A stretch of DNA of 16,376 nt, taken from NCBI GenBank assembly GCA_949511925.1, contig CATEYX010000054.1:1-16376 (forward strand). Direction: 5' to 3'. Both the position numbers and the translations under genes were made by a program. This stretch comes from Cryomorphaceae bacterium (GTDB lineage Bacteria; Bacteroidota; Bacteroidia; Flavobacteriales; BACL11). The notes under the pieces are model-generated. The model was not told where the DNA came from and did not search any database. It worked only from the letters and a program-made list of their open reading frames with translations. This document shows, piece by piece, positions 6,708-14,544 of this stretch (position 1 is its first letter; every line of letters begins with the position of its first letter).

Positions 6708-8108
6708 TTACAAGATAGTCGCTTTGGCATCAGCCAAAATATCAAATACTTTTTCTTGTGTTGAAGCCTCAGCATAAGTACGTAAAACAGGCTCAGTACC
6801 TGAAGGGCGAATCATAAGCCAAGTATCTTCATCAAAGAAGAACTTAAAACCATCAGTAGTTTCAATTCTATCTACTTTATATTTTCCAAACTGAGTAAAT
6901 TTACCGGCTTTACAATCTTCAATAATTCTTAATTTAGTGTCATTATCAATATGTAAATCAATACGTTCAAAAGCAAATTCACCTACAATCTCATATACCT
7001 CAGCTATTAAATCCTCAAGTGATTTTCCTGATTTCGCCATAAATTCAAACAAGATTAATCCCATCCAAATACCATCACGCTCAGGAATATGACCTGTAAT
7101 AGCAATACCTCCTGATTCCTCACCTCCTAGCATTACATCTTCAGTTATCATTTTACCAGCGATATGCTTAAAGCCAATCTGGACTGTTTCTTGTTCTAGA
7201 CCATAGTGCTTACACATTTGTTCTACTTTTACTGAACATGAAAATGCAGTAACCACTTTACCTTTCATTCCTTTATATTTCACCATATAATGGATTAACA
7301 AAAGAATGATATGATGAGAATCTACAAAATTTCCTTTGCTATCATAAAGCCCAATTCTGTCAGCATCCCCATCAGTTGCCAAGCCACAATCCAAAGCATT
7401 ATTTTTCATCAAATCAGAAAACTCTTGTAAGTTTCTATGAATAGGTTCAGGAGCAGTTCCTAAAAACCCAGGATTATCATCACAATGCAATAAAGTAGCT
7501 TCAGGTAACAAACGTTTTACAACATTCATACCTGCACCAAACATTGCATCATAAGCAAAATTCATGTCAGAATTACGGATAGCCTCCAAATCAAAATTAG
7601 CCTTGGCATGTTCACAATACATCTCTTCCAAATCAACATAAATCACTTTTCCTTCAGCAACTAAATCCTCCATGCTTATTGCATTATAGTCAACTGAATT
7701 TGAATCTGGAATTTTATTTTCAACAGCAGTAATATCAACAGGAAGTAAAGGTCCTCCAAAATCACCTTTTAGCTTGTATCCATTATAACTTGGAGGATTA
7801 TGAGAAGCTGTAATCACAACCCCAAGTGATGCTTTTTCACTAACAACACCTAGCGAAACCATTGGGGTAGAAACAAAACCTTTTGCTAATTTTACCAAAA
7901 TACCTTTACTTGCCAATACCTTTGCAGCTGTTTCAGCAAAAAGCTCACCAGCAAAGCGGCAATCGTGCCCAATAACCACTGATGGATTTTCATTATTTTG
8001 ATTCAACCAATCAGCTACAGCAATACTTACTCTAGCTACATTATCTGATGTATATTCTTTTGCAATAATAGCTCTCCAGCCATCTGTTCCAAATTTAATT
8101 TTAGTCAT
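6708..8108 (-). CDS. Alpha-D-phosphohexomutase (phosphoglucomutase/phosphomannomutase family)
   Basis: The 466-residue cytosolic enzyme interconverts hexose 1- and 6-phosphates. All four family motifs are intact: the phosphoserine loop T-A-S102-H-N-P, the metal-binding D-G-D-A-D-R (246-251), the sugar-specificity loop G-G-E-E-S-G-G (328-334) and the phosphate-binding R-P-S-G-T-E-P (434-440). Glucose, mannose and glucosamine phosphates are all possible substrates. The GEESGG form and length fit phosphoglucomutase/phosphomannomutase homologues better than a typical GlmM, but I do not assign a symbol. It is the first gene of a three-gene unit with a DUF2279 protein and an Smr protein. It has its own TAnnTTTG box in the 35-base gap after mltG. 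Confidence 0.93.
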   Translation of the reverse strand: MTKIKFGTDGWRAIIAKEYTSDNVARVSIAVADWLNQNNENPSVVIGHDCRFAGELFAETAAKVLASKGILVKLAKGFVSTPMVSLGVVSEKASLGVVITASHNPPSYNGYKLKGDFGGPLLPVDITAVENKIPDSNSVDYNAISMEDLVAEGKVIYVDLEEMYCEHAKANFDLEAIRNSDMNFAYDAMFGAGMNVVKRLLPEATLLHCDDNPGFLGTAPEPIHRNLQEFSDLMKNNALDCGLATDGDADRIGLYDSKGNFVDSHHIILLLIHYMVKYKGMKGKVVTAFSCSVKVEQMCKHYGLEQETVQIGFKHIAGKMITEDVMLGGEESGGIAITGHIPERDGIWMGLILFEFMAKSGKSLEDLIAEVYEIVGEFAFERIDLHIDNDTKLRIIEDCKAGKFTQFGKYKVDRIETTDGFKFFFDEDTWLMIRPSGTEPVLRTYAEASTQEKVFDILADAKATIL

Positions 8109-8130
8109 TTTATTTTCTTTTATAGGGCTG

Positions 8131-8138
8131 CAAATTTA
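8131..8138 (-). promoter_or_regulatory. -7 promoter element of the phosphohexomutase operon
   Basis: The minus strand reads TAAATTTG, an exact TAnnTTTG, 22 bases before the ATG at 8108. It lies in the 35-base gap after the mltG stop, so the phosphohexomutase unit can be transcribed separately from the dapF-mltG unit. A -33 element is not obvious. Confidence 0.6.
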
Positions 8139-8143
8139 TATAA

Positions 8144-9214
8144 TTAACGCATTATTTTACGCTTATTTAATGCCTTTTGATATTTGCGTGCATTTACTAG
8201 ATGTTTTGCATAAGTTTTAGCGAAATTATGGTAGCCAGTAAAATCCTCTTTGGCACACATAAAAATATAATTATGTTCGCTTGCATTCAACACAGCATCT
8301 ATTGCATTAATTGATGGAATACAGATAGGACCAGGAGGTAAACCTTTGTTCTTATAAGTATTGAAAGGTGATTCAACTTTTTTATCTTTATTCAATACTC
8401 TTTTTATTGTAAAATCACCTAGTGCAAAAATAAGGGTTGGATCCGATTCTAACTTCATTCGTTTTTTCAAACGATTAAGGTATACCCCTGCTATCTCGGG
8501 GCGTTCATCTCTTTTTATACTTTGCTCTTTTTCCACTATTGAAGCCAAAACAGCAACTTGATAATAATTAAGTTTTATATCAGCTGCCTTTTTCTTTCGG
8601 CTCGAATTCCAGAAATTCGAATACTCTTTTACCATTCTGTTCACAAAACCATCTACTGAAGTGTTCCAATAAAACTCATAAGTATTAGGAATAAATAAAC
8701 AAGCTACATTATCAGTGTTAAGTTGTAATTTATTTAAGAATATAGTGTCAGTAATATAATTTAAGATTGATAAAGAATCTGCTTCTATTTGACTAGCAAT
8801 TTTACCCGCTAATTGTTCTTTATTTCTCAAATTATTAAAGGTGACTTTTATTGGTGTTTGCTTACCTGATCGTAATAAATTAACTAAATCATTATTATTT
8901 AATGCTCTATTAATTCTATACCTGCCTGATTTAATATTAGCATCGTATTTTTTTTGTTTTGCTAACCACTCAAATGAGTTGGCGTTTATCAATAATCCAT
9001 TTTCTGAGAGTATTTTTACTACATCAGTAAATTCGGAATTACTTGGAATGTAAATATACTTTTCGTCATTATCAGGCATTACTATATTGGGTTGATATAC
9101 TCTTGAATACAACTCATATACCATACCACCACATCCAATTATTGCAAGAAGAACAAATGCAGTTACAAACTTACGAAAAGATGATTTTTTCTTAAATTTT
9201 CTTTTTCTTTTCAT
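8144..9214 (-). CDS. mltG: Endolytic transglycosylase MltG (YceG-like)
   Basis: MltG cleaves nascent peptidoglycan strands in the periplasm and is thought to terminate their elongation. The 356-residue protein has a strongly basic N-terminal tail (MKRKRKFKKK), one membrane anchor (about 15-33), a LysM-like region (about 50-120) and the YceG catalytic domain. The catalytic signature is ASIVEKE (224-230) with E228/E230, followed by ERPEIAGVYLNRL and the SDPT and NTYKNKGLPPGPI blocks, all intact. Its ATG is one base after the stop of the multihaem cytochrome gene, so it is the last gene of the dapF unit. Lysine codons are dense at both ends, as often seen in AT-rich Bacteroidota. The identification is firm. 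Confidence 0.94.
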   Translation of the reverse strand: MKRKRKFKKKSSFRKFVTAFVLLAIIGCGGMVYELYSRVYQPNIVMPDNDEKYIYIPSNSEFTDVVKILSENGLLINANSFEWLAKQKKYDANIKSGRYRINRALNNNDLVNLLRSGKQTPIKVTFNNLRNKEQLAGKIASQIEADSLSILNYITDTIFLNKLQLNTDNVACLFIPNTYEFYWNTSVDGFVNRMVKEYSNFWNSSRKKKAADIKLNYYQVAVLASIVEKEQSIKRDERPEIAGVYLNRLKKRMKLESDPTLIFALGDFTIKRVLNKDKKVESPFNTYKNKGLPPGPICIPSINAIDAVLNASEHNYIFMCAKEDFTGYHNFAKTYAKHLVNARKYQKALNKRKIMR

Positions 9215-9215
9215 A

Positions 9216-11060
9216 TTATAGATTTTTTAAAATTAATCTGGCATTATGATTCGGAGCAATTTCTAAAATTTTATTGAGATATACTTTTACATCTTTCATT
9301 TTATTTTGCATTTGTGCTGAAAGAACTAAATTTTCATAGGCCAATACATAGTCAGGATCTAAAGCAATAGCTTGTTTTAAATACAATTCTGCTTTTAGAA
9401 AATTTTGCTGTAAAATGAATATATACCCTAAATTTAGGTGTATTTCTTTATGTGTAGGATTAAGTGCTAATGCAGTTTCAAAAATTAATTTAGCTGCTTT
9501 TAATTGCTTGTTATCAATTAGAAAAGCCCCAAGCTTTAACTTATAATCAATTACGAACGGCATAAGCGAAACTGCATTATCATGATACCTTTTAGCATCC
9601 ACTGCTAAGTTTTTTAATGCGAACACCTCACCCATTCTACTATAAGCCAATGCCAAGTCGTTGTTGTTGTGTTTTAAGGAATCAATGGTATTACTCATCA
9701 CAAAGTTAACCAGTCCTTTGTTGTCATTCTTAAGATAGTAATATTGTATAAAAGCAGGGAAATCAATAGTTGTTTTATTTAGTAAAATGAAAGCACTATC
9801 CAAATATATTGGATTTTGCTCAAAGCTTTCAAAACGCTTTAAATAAGCCTTTGCTTTTGACAGATTAGTTGGAGTATCATTATTGATGGCAAACAAACCT
9901 AAGAAATTTCCTTTTTTGGTTTTTTTAGTGGAAGGAAATGCTATTTTATGGTCAGTGATACTTACATGTTGTATGTCAGTAGAGGTTGAATTTGGCATAT
10001 GACAAGAAGTACAATTTTGGGTTTCTTCCTCTTTACAAACATCATGACATTGCATGCATTTATTATCAAAATAGCTAGCGGATAAATTAGTCACACTCTT
10101 GTGCGGATTGTGGCAGGTAACACAAGTCATTTCAGAAGATTTAAAACAAGCGCTTTGCTTTAATCTATCCACATGTGAGGCCATTATAAATGATTCTTCA
10201 TTTTCATACTTTGGCAAATAGACATCCATTACATCACTTAAATGCTGACCAGGTTTAAAATCAGTGAATCTTTTTCCTTCATTTAAAATAGCCGTACCTT
10301 GTAAATGACATCTTTGGCAAACATCAAACTGCAAATCCACAGGCAACCTATTAGGATTTACAATTGAATAATCTATGTATTTTGAGGTATCAATAATATT
10401 TCCAGCCAACTTTTGTTTTACATGCACCTCTCCGGGCCCATGGCATCTTTCACAATCTATTCCGCTAGATATAGCTTCATATTTATTAAGCGAACCCTCA
10501 ACATGGGTTGGGTAAGCATTATGGCAACTCATACACTCCAACCCAATTGCACGAGAAAAACGCGTATTATTTCCATTTTCAAATCCTGGCGGTAAGTCGG
10601 CAATTTTATCTTGACAGTAATAAGTGTATGGCATTTGGTGTACATAGCCATTAATTTCGAATAAGTGAGAATTAGTATGTTGCCCACTACCTATTTTATA
10701 ATTCACTTTTTTGATAAGTTGATGCGTAGTATCCTTTCCCTTTATTCGGAATTCTTTTAAATACAGGCTATCATTTTTCCAAAAAGGTTGGTAGGATAAA
10801 TTTTTAATAGAATCATGAATGATTAGCATTTCAGAATCCGATAAAGCTGAATGTTCTTTTGTTGCAAAGTGAAAGGACTTTCCCATTCCTGTTTGCATAT
10901 AGGAATCATATATTTCAACATGACAAGCTCGGCATTGCTGTTTACCTATGTACTTTACGGTATCATTATGATTTAAATATTCGGTATAAGTACTTACCTC
11001 CCCCCTTTGGCAAGCGAACAAAAGGACAGAGATAATAAATAGTATTAAACTATTTTTCAT
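9216..11060 (-). CDS. Seven-haem c-type cytochrome lipoprotein with C-terminal TPRs
   Basis: The 614-residue protein starts with a lipoprotein signal (LLFAC, Cys17), so it sits in the outer or cytoplasmic membrane facing the periplasm or outside. Seven C-x-x-C-H haem motifs begin at residues 43, 176, 203, 248, 313, 335 and 350. The first (IGKQQCRACHVEIYDSY) resembles the opening of cytochrome c554-type multihaem proteins. Many extra His residues could be distal ligands. From about 470 to 610 there are roughly four tetratricopeptide repeats (e.g. AKLIFETALALNP, AELYLKQAIALDP), a likely docking surface. It may carry electrons to an unknown partner; no reductase residues can be assigned. It overlaps the GNAT gene by four bases (ATGA) and ends one base before mltG, an unexpected place for a redox protein. 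Confidence 0.9.
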   Translation of the reverse strand: MKNSLILFIISVLLFACQRGEVSTYTEYLNHNDTVKYIGKQQCRACHVEIYDSYMQTGMGKSFHFATKEHSALSDSEMLIIHDSIKNLSYQPFWKNDSLYLKEFRIKGKDTTHQLIKKVNYKIGSGQHTNSHLFEINGYVHQMPYTYYCQDKIADLPPGFENGNNTRFSRAIGLECMSCHNAYPTHVEGSLNKYEAISSGIDCERCHGPGEVHVKQKLAGNIIDTSKYIDYSIVNPNRLPVDLQFDVCQRCHLQGTAILNEGKRFTDFKPGQHLSDVMDVYLPKYENEESFIMASHVDRLKQSACFKSSEMTCVTCHNPHKSVTNLSASYFDNKCMQCHDVCKEEETQNCTSCHMPNSTSTDIQHVSITDHKIAFPSTKKTKKGNFLGLFAINNDTPTNLSKAKAYLKRFESFEQNPIYLDSAFILLNKTTIDFPAFIQYYYLKNDNKGLVNFVMSNTIDSLKHNNNDLALAYSRMGEVFALKNLAVDAKRYHDNAVSLMPFVIDYKLKLGAFLIDNKQLKAAKLIFETALALNPTHKEIHLNLGYIFILQQNFLKAELYLKQAIALDPDYVLAYENLVLSAQMQNKMKDVKVYLNKILEIAPNHNARLILKNL

Positions 11061-11524
11061 CTTTTGAGCACATAATTGTTTTGGCGTACCATCTCAAAAT
11101 CAAGAGATTGAAATAAAGCCAAACTTGCTTTATTATCCAAGAAAATTCCTGTGTGCAATTGCTTTAAATGTAATTTTTCCCAAGCATACTTAATAAGTAA
11201 AGTAAGGGACTGCTTAGCAAAACCTTTTCGTCTATATGCCTTAAGAATAACGATACCTATACCTGCGGATTGTTTTTTAAAATTGTATTCATACAAATCA
11301 ATACAACCTATTGCTTTTCCTTTCCAATCAATTACAAATCGAAACTGTTCGGCAATAGCAATATCTTGTTTGGCATGACTTATGTAATTTGCTAAATCTG
11401 CTAATGAAAACGGCTCAGCCGTACCACTAACGGCCCAAATTGATTTATCATTTTCTAATGAAAATAGAAAATCCAAATCAGTATCTTCTAAAGACCTGAG
11501 TTTTATTTCAGCAGATACTAGCAT
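11057..11524 (-). CDS. GNAT-family N-acetyltransferase
   Basis: The 155-residue cytosolic protein shows the GNAT fold in order: beta-alpha start (IKLRSLEDTDLDFLFSLEND), central strands with GCIDLYEY (73-80), the acetyl-CoA loop R98-R-K-G101-F-A103 after a beta strand, and the C-terminal NKASLALFQSLDFE block typical of RimJ/RimL/SpeG-like members. The acceptor is unknown; protein N-termini, polyamines and amino sugars are all used in this superfamily. The start overlaps the last seven bases of dapF, and the stop overlaps the cytochrome start by four bases (ATGA), so the gene is translationally embedded in this unit. No alternative start fits better. Confidence 0.88.
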   Translation of the reverse strand: MLVSAEIKLRSLEDTDLDFLFSLENDKSIWAVSGTAEPFSLADLANYISHAKQDIAIAEQFRFVIDWKGKAIGCIDLYEYNFKKQSAGIGIVILKAYRRKGFAKQSLTLLIKYAWEKLHLKQLHTGIFLDNKASLALFQSLDFEMVRQNNYVLKR

Positions 11525-12291
11525 GCAAATTCGCCAGCAAACACCATGCTAGCCTCACCGCTTAACCAAATATTACGGTAACCACCATTAAACTCTTCAA
11601 AGCTAACTGTCAGTTCACCTCCTTTAGTTTTTACACTCACAAGTGTTTCTTCAATACAATTCGCATAATGCATAGCAATAGATGTAGCAACAACTCCTGT
11701 TCCGCAACTTAGCGTTTCTGCTTCCACACCTCTTTCATAAGTACGCACTTGCAATTCAGTAGCATCCAAAACAAAATTTACATTTATTCCATCCTTTTTA
11801 AAAGGAGCTGAATTTCTTATTTTTTTTCCTTCTTTTTCAACATCAATATAGTCCAACTCGTCCACCATTTCAATATAATGAGGTGAGCCAGTATTTAAGA
11901 CTAAACCATCACCTACGCCTTCAATTTCTTTAACATCTTGCATTTGCAGATAAATTCCATCATCCATTAACTTTCCTTTATGTTCTCCATCAATTGCCAT
12001 AAAATTAGTTTCACTTTCTGTCATTTCTAACATTTGAGCAAAGGCGATTATACATCTCCCTCCATTCCCACACATGCTGGATTGCTTTCCGTCAGCATTA
12101 AAATAAATCATCTCAAAATCAAGAGTATCATGCTCACGCAATAGAATTAAACCATCCGCACCTATTCCCATTCTTCTTTCACAGAGTGCAGCAATCAAAT
12201 CATTATCTGTTAGGTCAAATTCTTTTTCTCTATCATCAATCATGATGAAATCATTTCCTGTACCTTGGTATTTGTAAAATTCTATAATCAT
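11518..12291 (-). CDS. dapF: Diaminopimelate epimerase
   Basis: DapF converts LL- to meso-diaminopimelate, the step that supplies the peptidoglycan cross-linking residue and the lysine precursor. The 257-residue protein has both catalytic cysteines: C74 in M-C-G-N-G-G-R-C and C196 in L-S-C-G-T-G-V. It also has the substrate loops YQGTGNDF (8-15) and NTGSPHYIE (133-141). The length matches the family. It is the first gene of the dapF-GNAT-cytochrome-mltG unit, so its product and the MltG enzyme act at opposite ends of peptidoglycan synthesis. No exact TAnnTTTG box lies upstream; the nearest resemblance (TACTTTTA, 12303-12296) is only four bases from the ATG and may be too close. Confidence 0.96.
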   Translation of the reverse strand: MIIEFYKYQGTGNDFIMIDDREKEFDLTDNDLIAALCERRMGIGADGLILLREHDTLDFEMIYFNADGKQSSMCGNGGRCIIAFAQMLEMTESETNFMAIDGEHKGKLMDDGIYLQMQDVKEIEGVGDGLVLNTGSPHYIEMVDELDYIDVEKEGKKIRNSAPFKKDGINVNFVLDATELQVRTYERGVEAETLSCGTGVVATSIAMHYANCIEETLVSVKTKGGELTVSFEEFNGGYRNIWLSGEASMVFAGEFAC

Positions 12292-12328
12292 GTGGTAAAA
12301 GTAGAAAATAGTTGCTGGTTATAAGTTA

Positions 12329-12390
12329 TTAGTCGTTAGTTTTTAAAAATCAAGAATGGGCAACAATCAATAACATTGGCTTAGTCGTTA
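12329..12390. repeat. Pair of 10-bp direct repeats in the dapF-gap intergenic region
   Basis: The 175-base divergent gap between dapF and gap contains ttagtcgtta twice, at 12329-12338 and 12381-12390. Both are followed by one variable base and tttt, and they are 52 bases apart. They could be operator copies or chance in AT-rich DNA. I see no hairpin or RNA gene in the gap. Confidence 0.35.
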
Positions 12391-12429
12391 ATTTTACCAG
12401 TTCCTTTAGGCTCATTTATTTATAAAACC

Positions 12430-12437
12430 TACTTTTG
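12430..12437 (+). promoter_or_regulatory. -7 promoter element of the GAPDH gene
   Basis: TACTTTTG is an exact TAnnTTTG box, 29 bases before the ATG at 12467. A weak TTTAGG lies about 20 bases upstream in the -33 position. Confidence 0.6.
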
Positions 12438-12466
12438 CAGCTCTTTTATAACTAAAAATAAAGCAC

Positions 12467-13906
12467 ATGTCAGCATCTTATGAAACACAATTGAATGATT
12501 GGGTAAATAAAGAAAAATTAGGAGTAGATTTATTAAACTCTGTAGGTACTTTAATGTACGATAAAGGAATTGAATTAATCCTTTTTAGAAATCAATTATT
12601 AGAAATTGGGGTTTCGGAATTGATGAATTCTATTTCGTACGCTAACAATGTTGTAAACAGAAAAGTAAATATTGAAACTGCTGCTGCATTGGCTAATGAA
12701 ATGTTAAACCTTGATTTAGCTCCTTCAAAATTAGATATAGGCTTACTAAGTGCTGAATATTTTGAGCAAGGCGCAACAGATGTTAATGCTTTCTTAACTG
12801 AAAAACTAGCTAACTTTATTGGTGCGGACAAGGACAAAGTTAAACCAAAAGATGTTATCCTTTATGGATTTGGTAGAATTGGAAGACTTGCAGCCAGAGA
12901 GCTTATAAAACAAGCTGGAAAAGGACAACAGTTAAGATTAAAAGCGATTGTTGTAAGACGATTAACTGATGCTCAAATTATCAAAAGAGCTGATTTGTTA
13001 AGAAACGATTCTGTTCATGGTGCTTTTAAAGGAGTTGTTGACGTGGACTTGACTAACCAAGCTATTGTTGTTAACGGACAAGTTATCAAATTTATTGATG
13101 GAGGAAACCCTGAAGATATTAACTATACTATACATGGAATTAACAATGCTTTATTAATTGATAATACAGGGGCATTTACCGACAAAGAAGCTTTGTCGAG
13201 ACACTTACAATCCAAAGGAGTAAACAAAGTATTATTAACCGCTCCTGGAAAAGGAATTCCAAATATTGTTTACGGAATTAACTCTAAAGAAATTGATGTT
13301 GATGCAACTGATATTTTTTCAGCAGCATCCTGTACAACAAACTGTATTGCTCCTATTTTGCATGTAGTTGAAAACAAATATGGCGTAAACAAAGGACATT
13401 TGGAAACTGTGCATTCTTATACTAATGACCAAAACTTATTGGACAACATGCACAACAAACCAAGAAGAGGAAGGTCGGCAGCTATTAACATGGTTATCAC
13501 CTCAACAGGAGCAGGTAATGCGGTTACTAAGGTTATTCCTTCATTAGCAGGGAAACTTTCAGCAAATGCTGTTCGTGTACCTACCCCAAATGTTTCATTA
13601 GCAATTTTAAAACTGAACTTACACAAAGCGACTTCATTGGAAGATATTAATGAAACAATGAGAGAGGCAGCTTTAAAAGGAAATTTGGTAAACCAAATAA
13701 ACTATCAGGTTGATCCTGAATTAGTATCTACTGATATTATAGGAAACAACTGCTGCTCGGTATATGACAGTAAAGCAACTATTGTTACTGAGGATGGTGA
13801 GGATGTAGTACTTTATGTTTGGTATGACAATGAGTTTGGTTACACAAAACAAGTTATCCGTTTAGCAAAACTAATTGCTAAAGTAAGAAGATTAACTTAC
13901 TATTAA
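12467..13906 (+). CDS. gap: Glyceraldehyde-3-phosphate dehydrogenase, long form with N-terminal extension
   Basis: The enzyme catalyses the reversible, phosphate-dependent oxidation of glyceraldehyde 3-phosphate in glycolysis and gluconeogenesis. The nucleotide-binding motif G-F-G-R-I-G-R appears only at residues 134-140. Catalytic C289 lies in S-A-A-S-C-T-T-N-C, H316 in HSYTNDQ, and the C-terminal W-Y-D-N-E-F-G-Y block is intact. At 479 residues it is about 145 longer than ordinary GAPDH (about 335). The first 125 residues are helical and acidic/polar, with no domain I recognise. Long GAPDHs of this size occur in other Bacteroidota and in some marine gammaproteobacteria, often beside a normal copy; which direction or cofactor they favour cannot be read here. 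A small membrane-protein gene follows 12 bases later. Confidence 0.95.
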   Translation: MSASYETQLNDWVNKEKLGVDLLNSVGTLMYDKGIELILFRNQLLEIGVSELMNSISYANNVVNRKVNIETAAALANEMLNLDLAPSKLDIGLLSAEYFEQGATDVNAFLTEKLANFIGADKDKVKPKDVILYGFGRIGRLAARELIKQAGKGQQLRLKAIVVRRLTDAQIIKRADLLRNDSVHGAFKGVVDVDLTNQAIVVNGQVIKFIDGGNPEDINYTIHGINNALLIDNTGAFTDKEALSRHLQSKGVNKVLLTAPGKGIPNIVYGINSKEIDVDATDIFSAASCTTNCIAPILHVVENKYGVNKGHLETVHSYTNDQNLLDNMHNKPRRGRSAAINMVITSTGAGNAVTKVIPSLAGKLSANAVRVPTPNVSLAILKLNLHKATSLEDINETMREAALKGNLVNQINYQVDPELVSTDIIGNNCCSVYDSKATIVTEDGEDVVLYVWYDNEFGYTKQVIRLAKLIAKVRRLTYY

Positions 13907-13918
13907 TAGTTACAAAAA

Positions 13919-14521
13919 TTGAAGTTAAAGGAAAATTATTTTCTTGGTTATAAGTTACTAAATTCATCTTTTACAGGTTTATCAATTGGTATATTGTTTA
14001 CGATATACCAACCGCTTACTGACCCTTCTATTTACTCTTTAGGTGGTATAGTATTGGCTGCAGCAATGTTGGTTATTGCTAAGTTTTACGACCGTTTATT
14101 AAATATCCAAAAGTTTTTTCAAATCTCAATGGGAGTTGAAATTATAATGCTGATGACTTTATTGTTATTTATGGTTTTGCAATACACGTTCACCTCTGCC
14201 CTATTGGTTTACATGGGCTATCAGTTTACTTTTATTTTTGGAGGTTATTTGGTTAGGGCCGAAACGTTAGTTGCAAAGGATAAAGAATTATTAGGAAAAA
14301 TTGATATCAATAAACAATTGGGCTATTTGCTTGGCTTGGGCCTTTCGTTTTTGTTTTACAAAGCACTGGAATATGGCTTTGAACTTACTGATGCAAAAAT
14401 ACAAATTAATATCCTACATTATTTTTTGGTTGCACTGCAGACAATAATCATTTTAGTATTGGCGAATTCTTTTAGCTGGAAACAAAAAAACAAAACAAAT
14501 ACTCAGCTTTCTAAGAAGTAA
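13919..14521 (+). CDS. Small multi-spanning membrane protein, MFS-permease-like, TTG start
   Basis: The 200-residue protein is mostly hydrophobic, with about six membrane segments (near 15-30, 38-54, 68-90, 92-112, 130-148 and 165-185). A short charged loop AETLVAKDKELLGKIDINKQ lies between the fourth and fifth. The layout resembles half of an MFS permease, but no signature sequence confirms it. A stop codon sits at 13907-13909 in the same frame, and the first in-frame ATG is at residue 71, so the start must be non-ATG; TTG at 13919 is the only standard candidate. It begins 12 bases after the gap stop and probably depends on that transcript, which suggests a role tied to central carbon metabolism. 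The substrate is unknown. Confidence 0.75.
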   Translation: MKLKENYFLGYKLLNSSFTGLSIGILFTIYQPLTDPSIYSLGGIVLAAAMLVIAKFYDRLLNIQKFFQISMGVEIIMLMTLLLFMVLQYTFTSALLVYMGYQFTFIFGGYLVRAETLVAKDKELLGKIDINKQLGYLLGLGLSFLFYKALEYGFELTDAKIQINILHYFLVALQTIIILVLANSFSWKQKNKTNTQLSKK

Positions 14522-14544
14522 TTACTGTTAAACAATCAACAACA

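Noticed and set aside
6708..8108. Assignment as GlmM (phosphoglucosamine mutase)
   Set aside because: The motifs are shared by the whole phosphohexomutase family and the sugar loop does not decide the substrate, so no symbol was given.
8361..9053. Plus-strand frames within mltG
   Set aside because: They are short, antisense to a conserved enzyme, and their translations have no recognisable features.
13919..14521. Pseudogene: decayed MFS transporter
   Set aside because: The frame is open for 200 codons with regular membrane segments and ends cleanly. The size and proximity to gap suggest an intact small protein, despite the non-ATG start.
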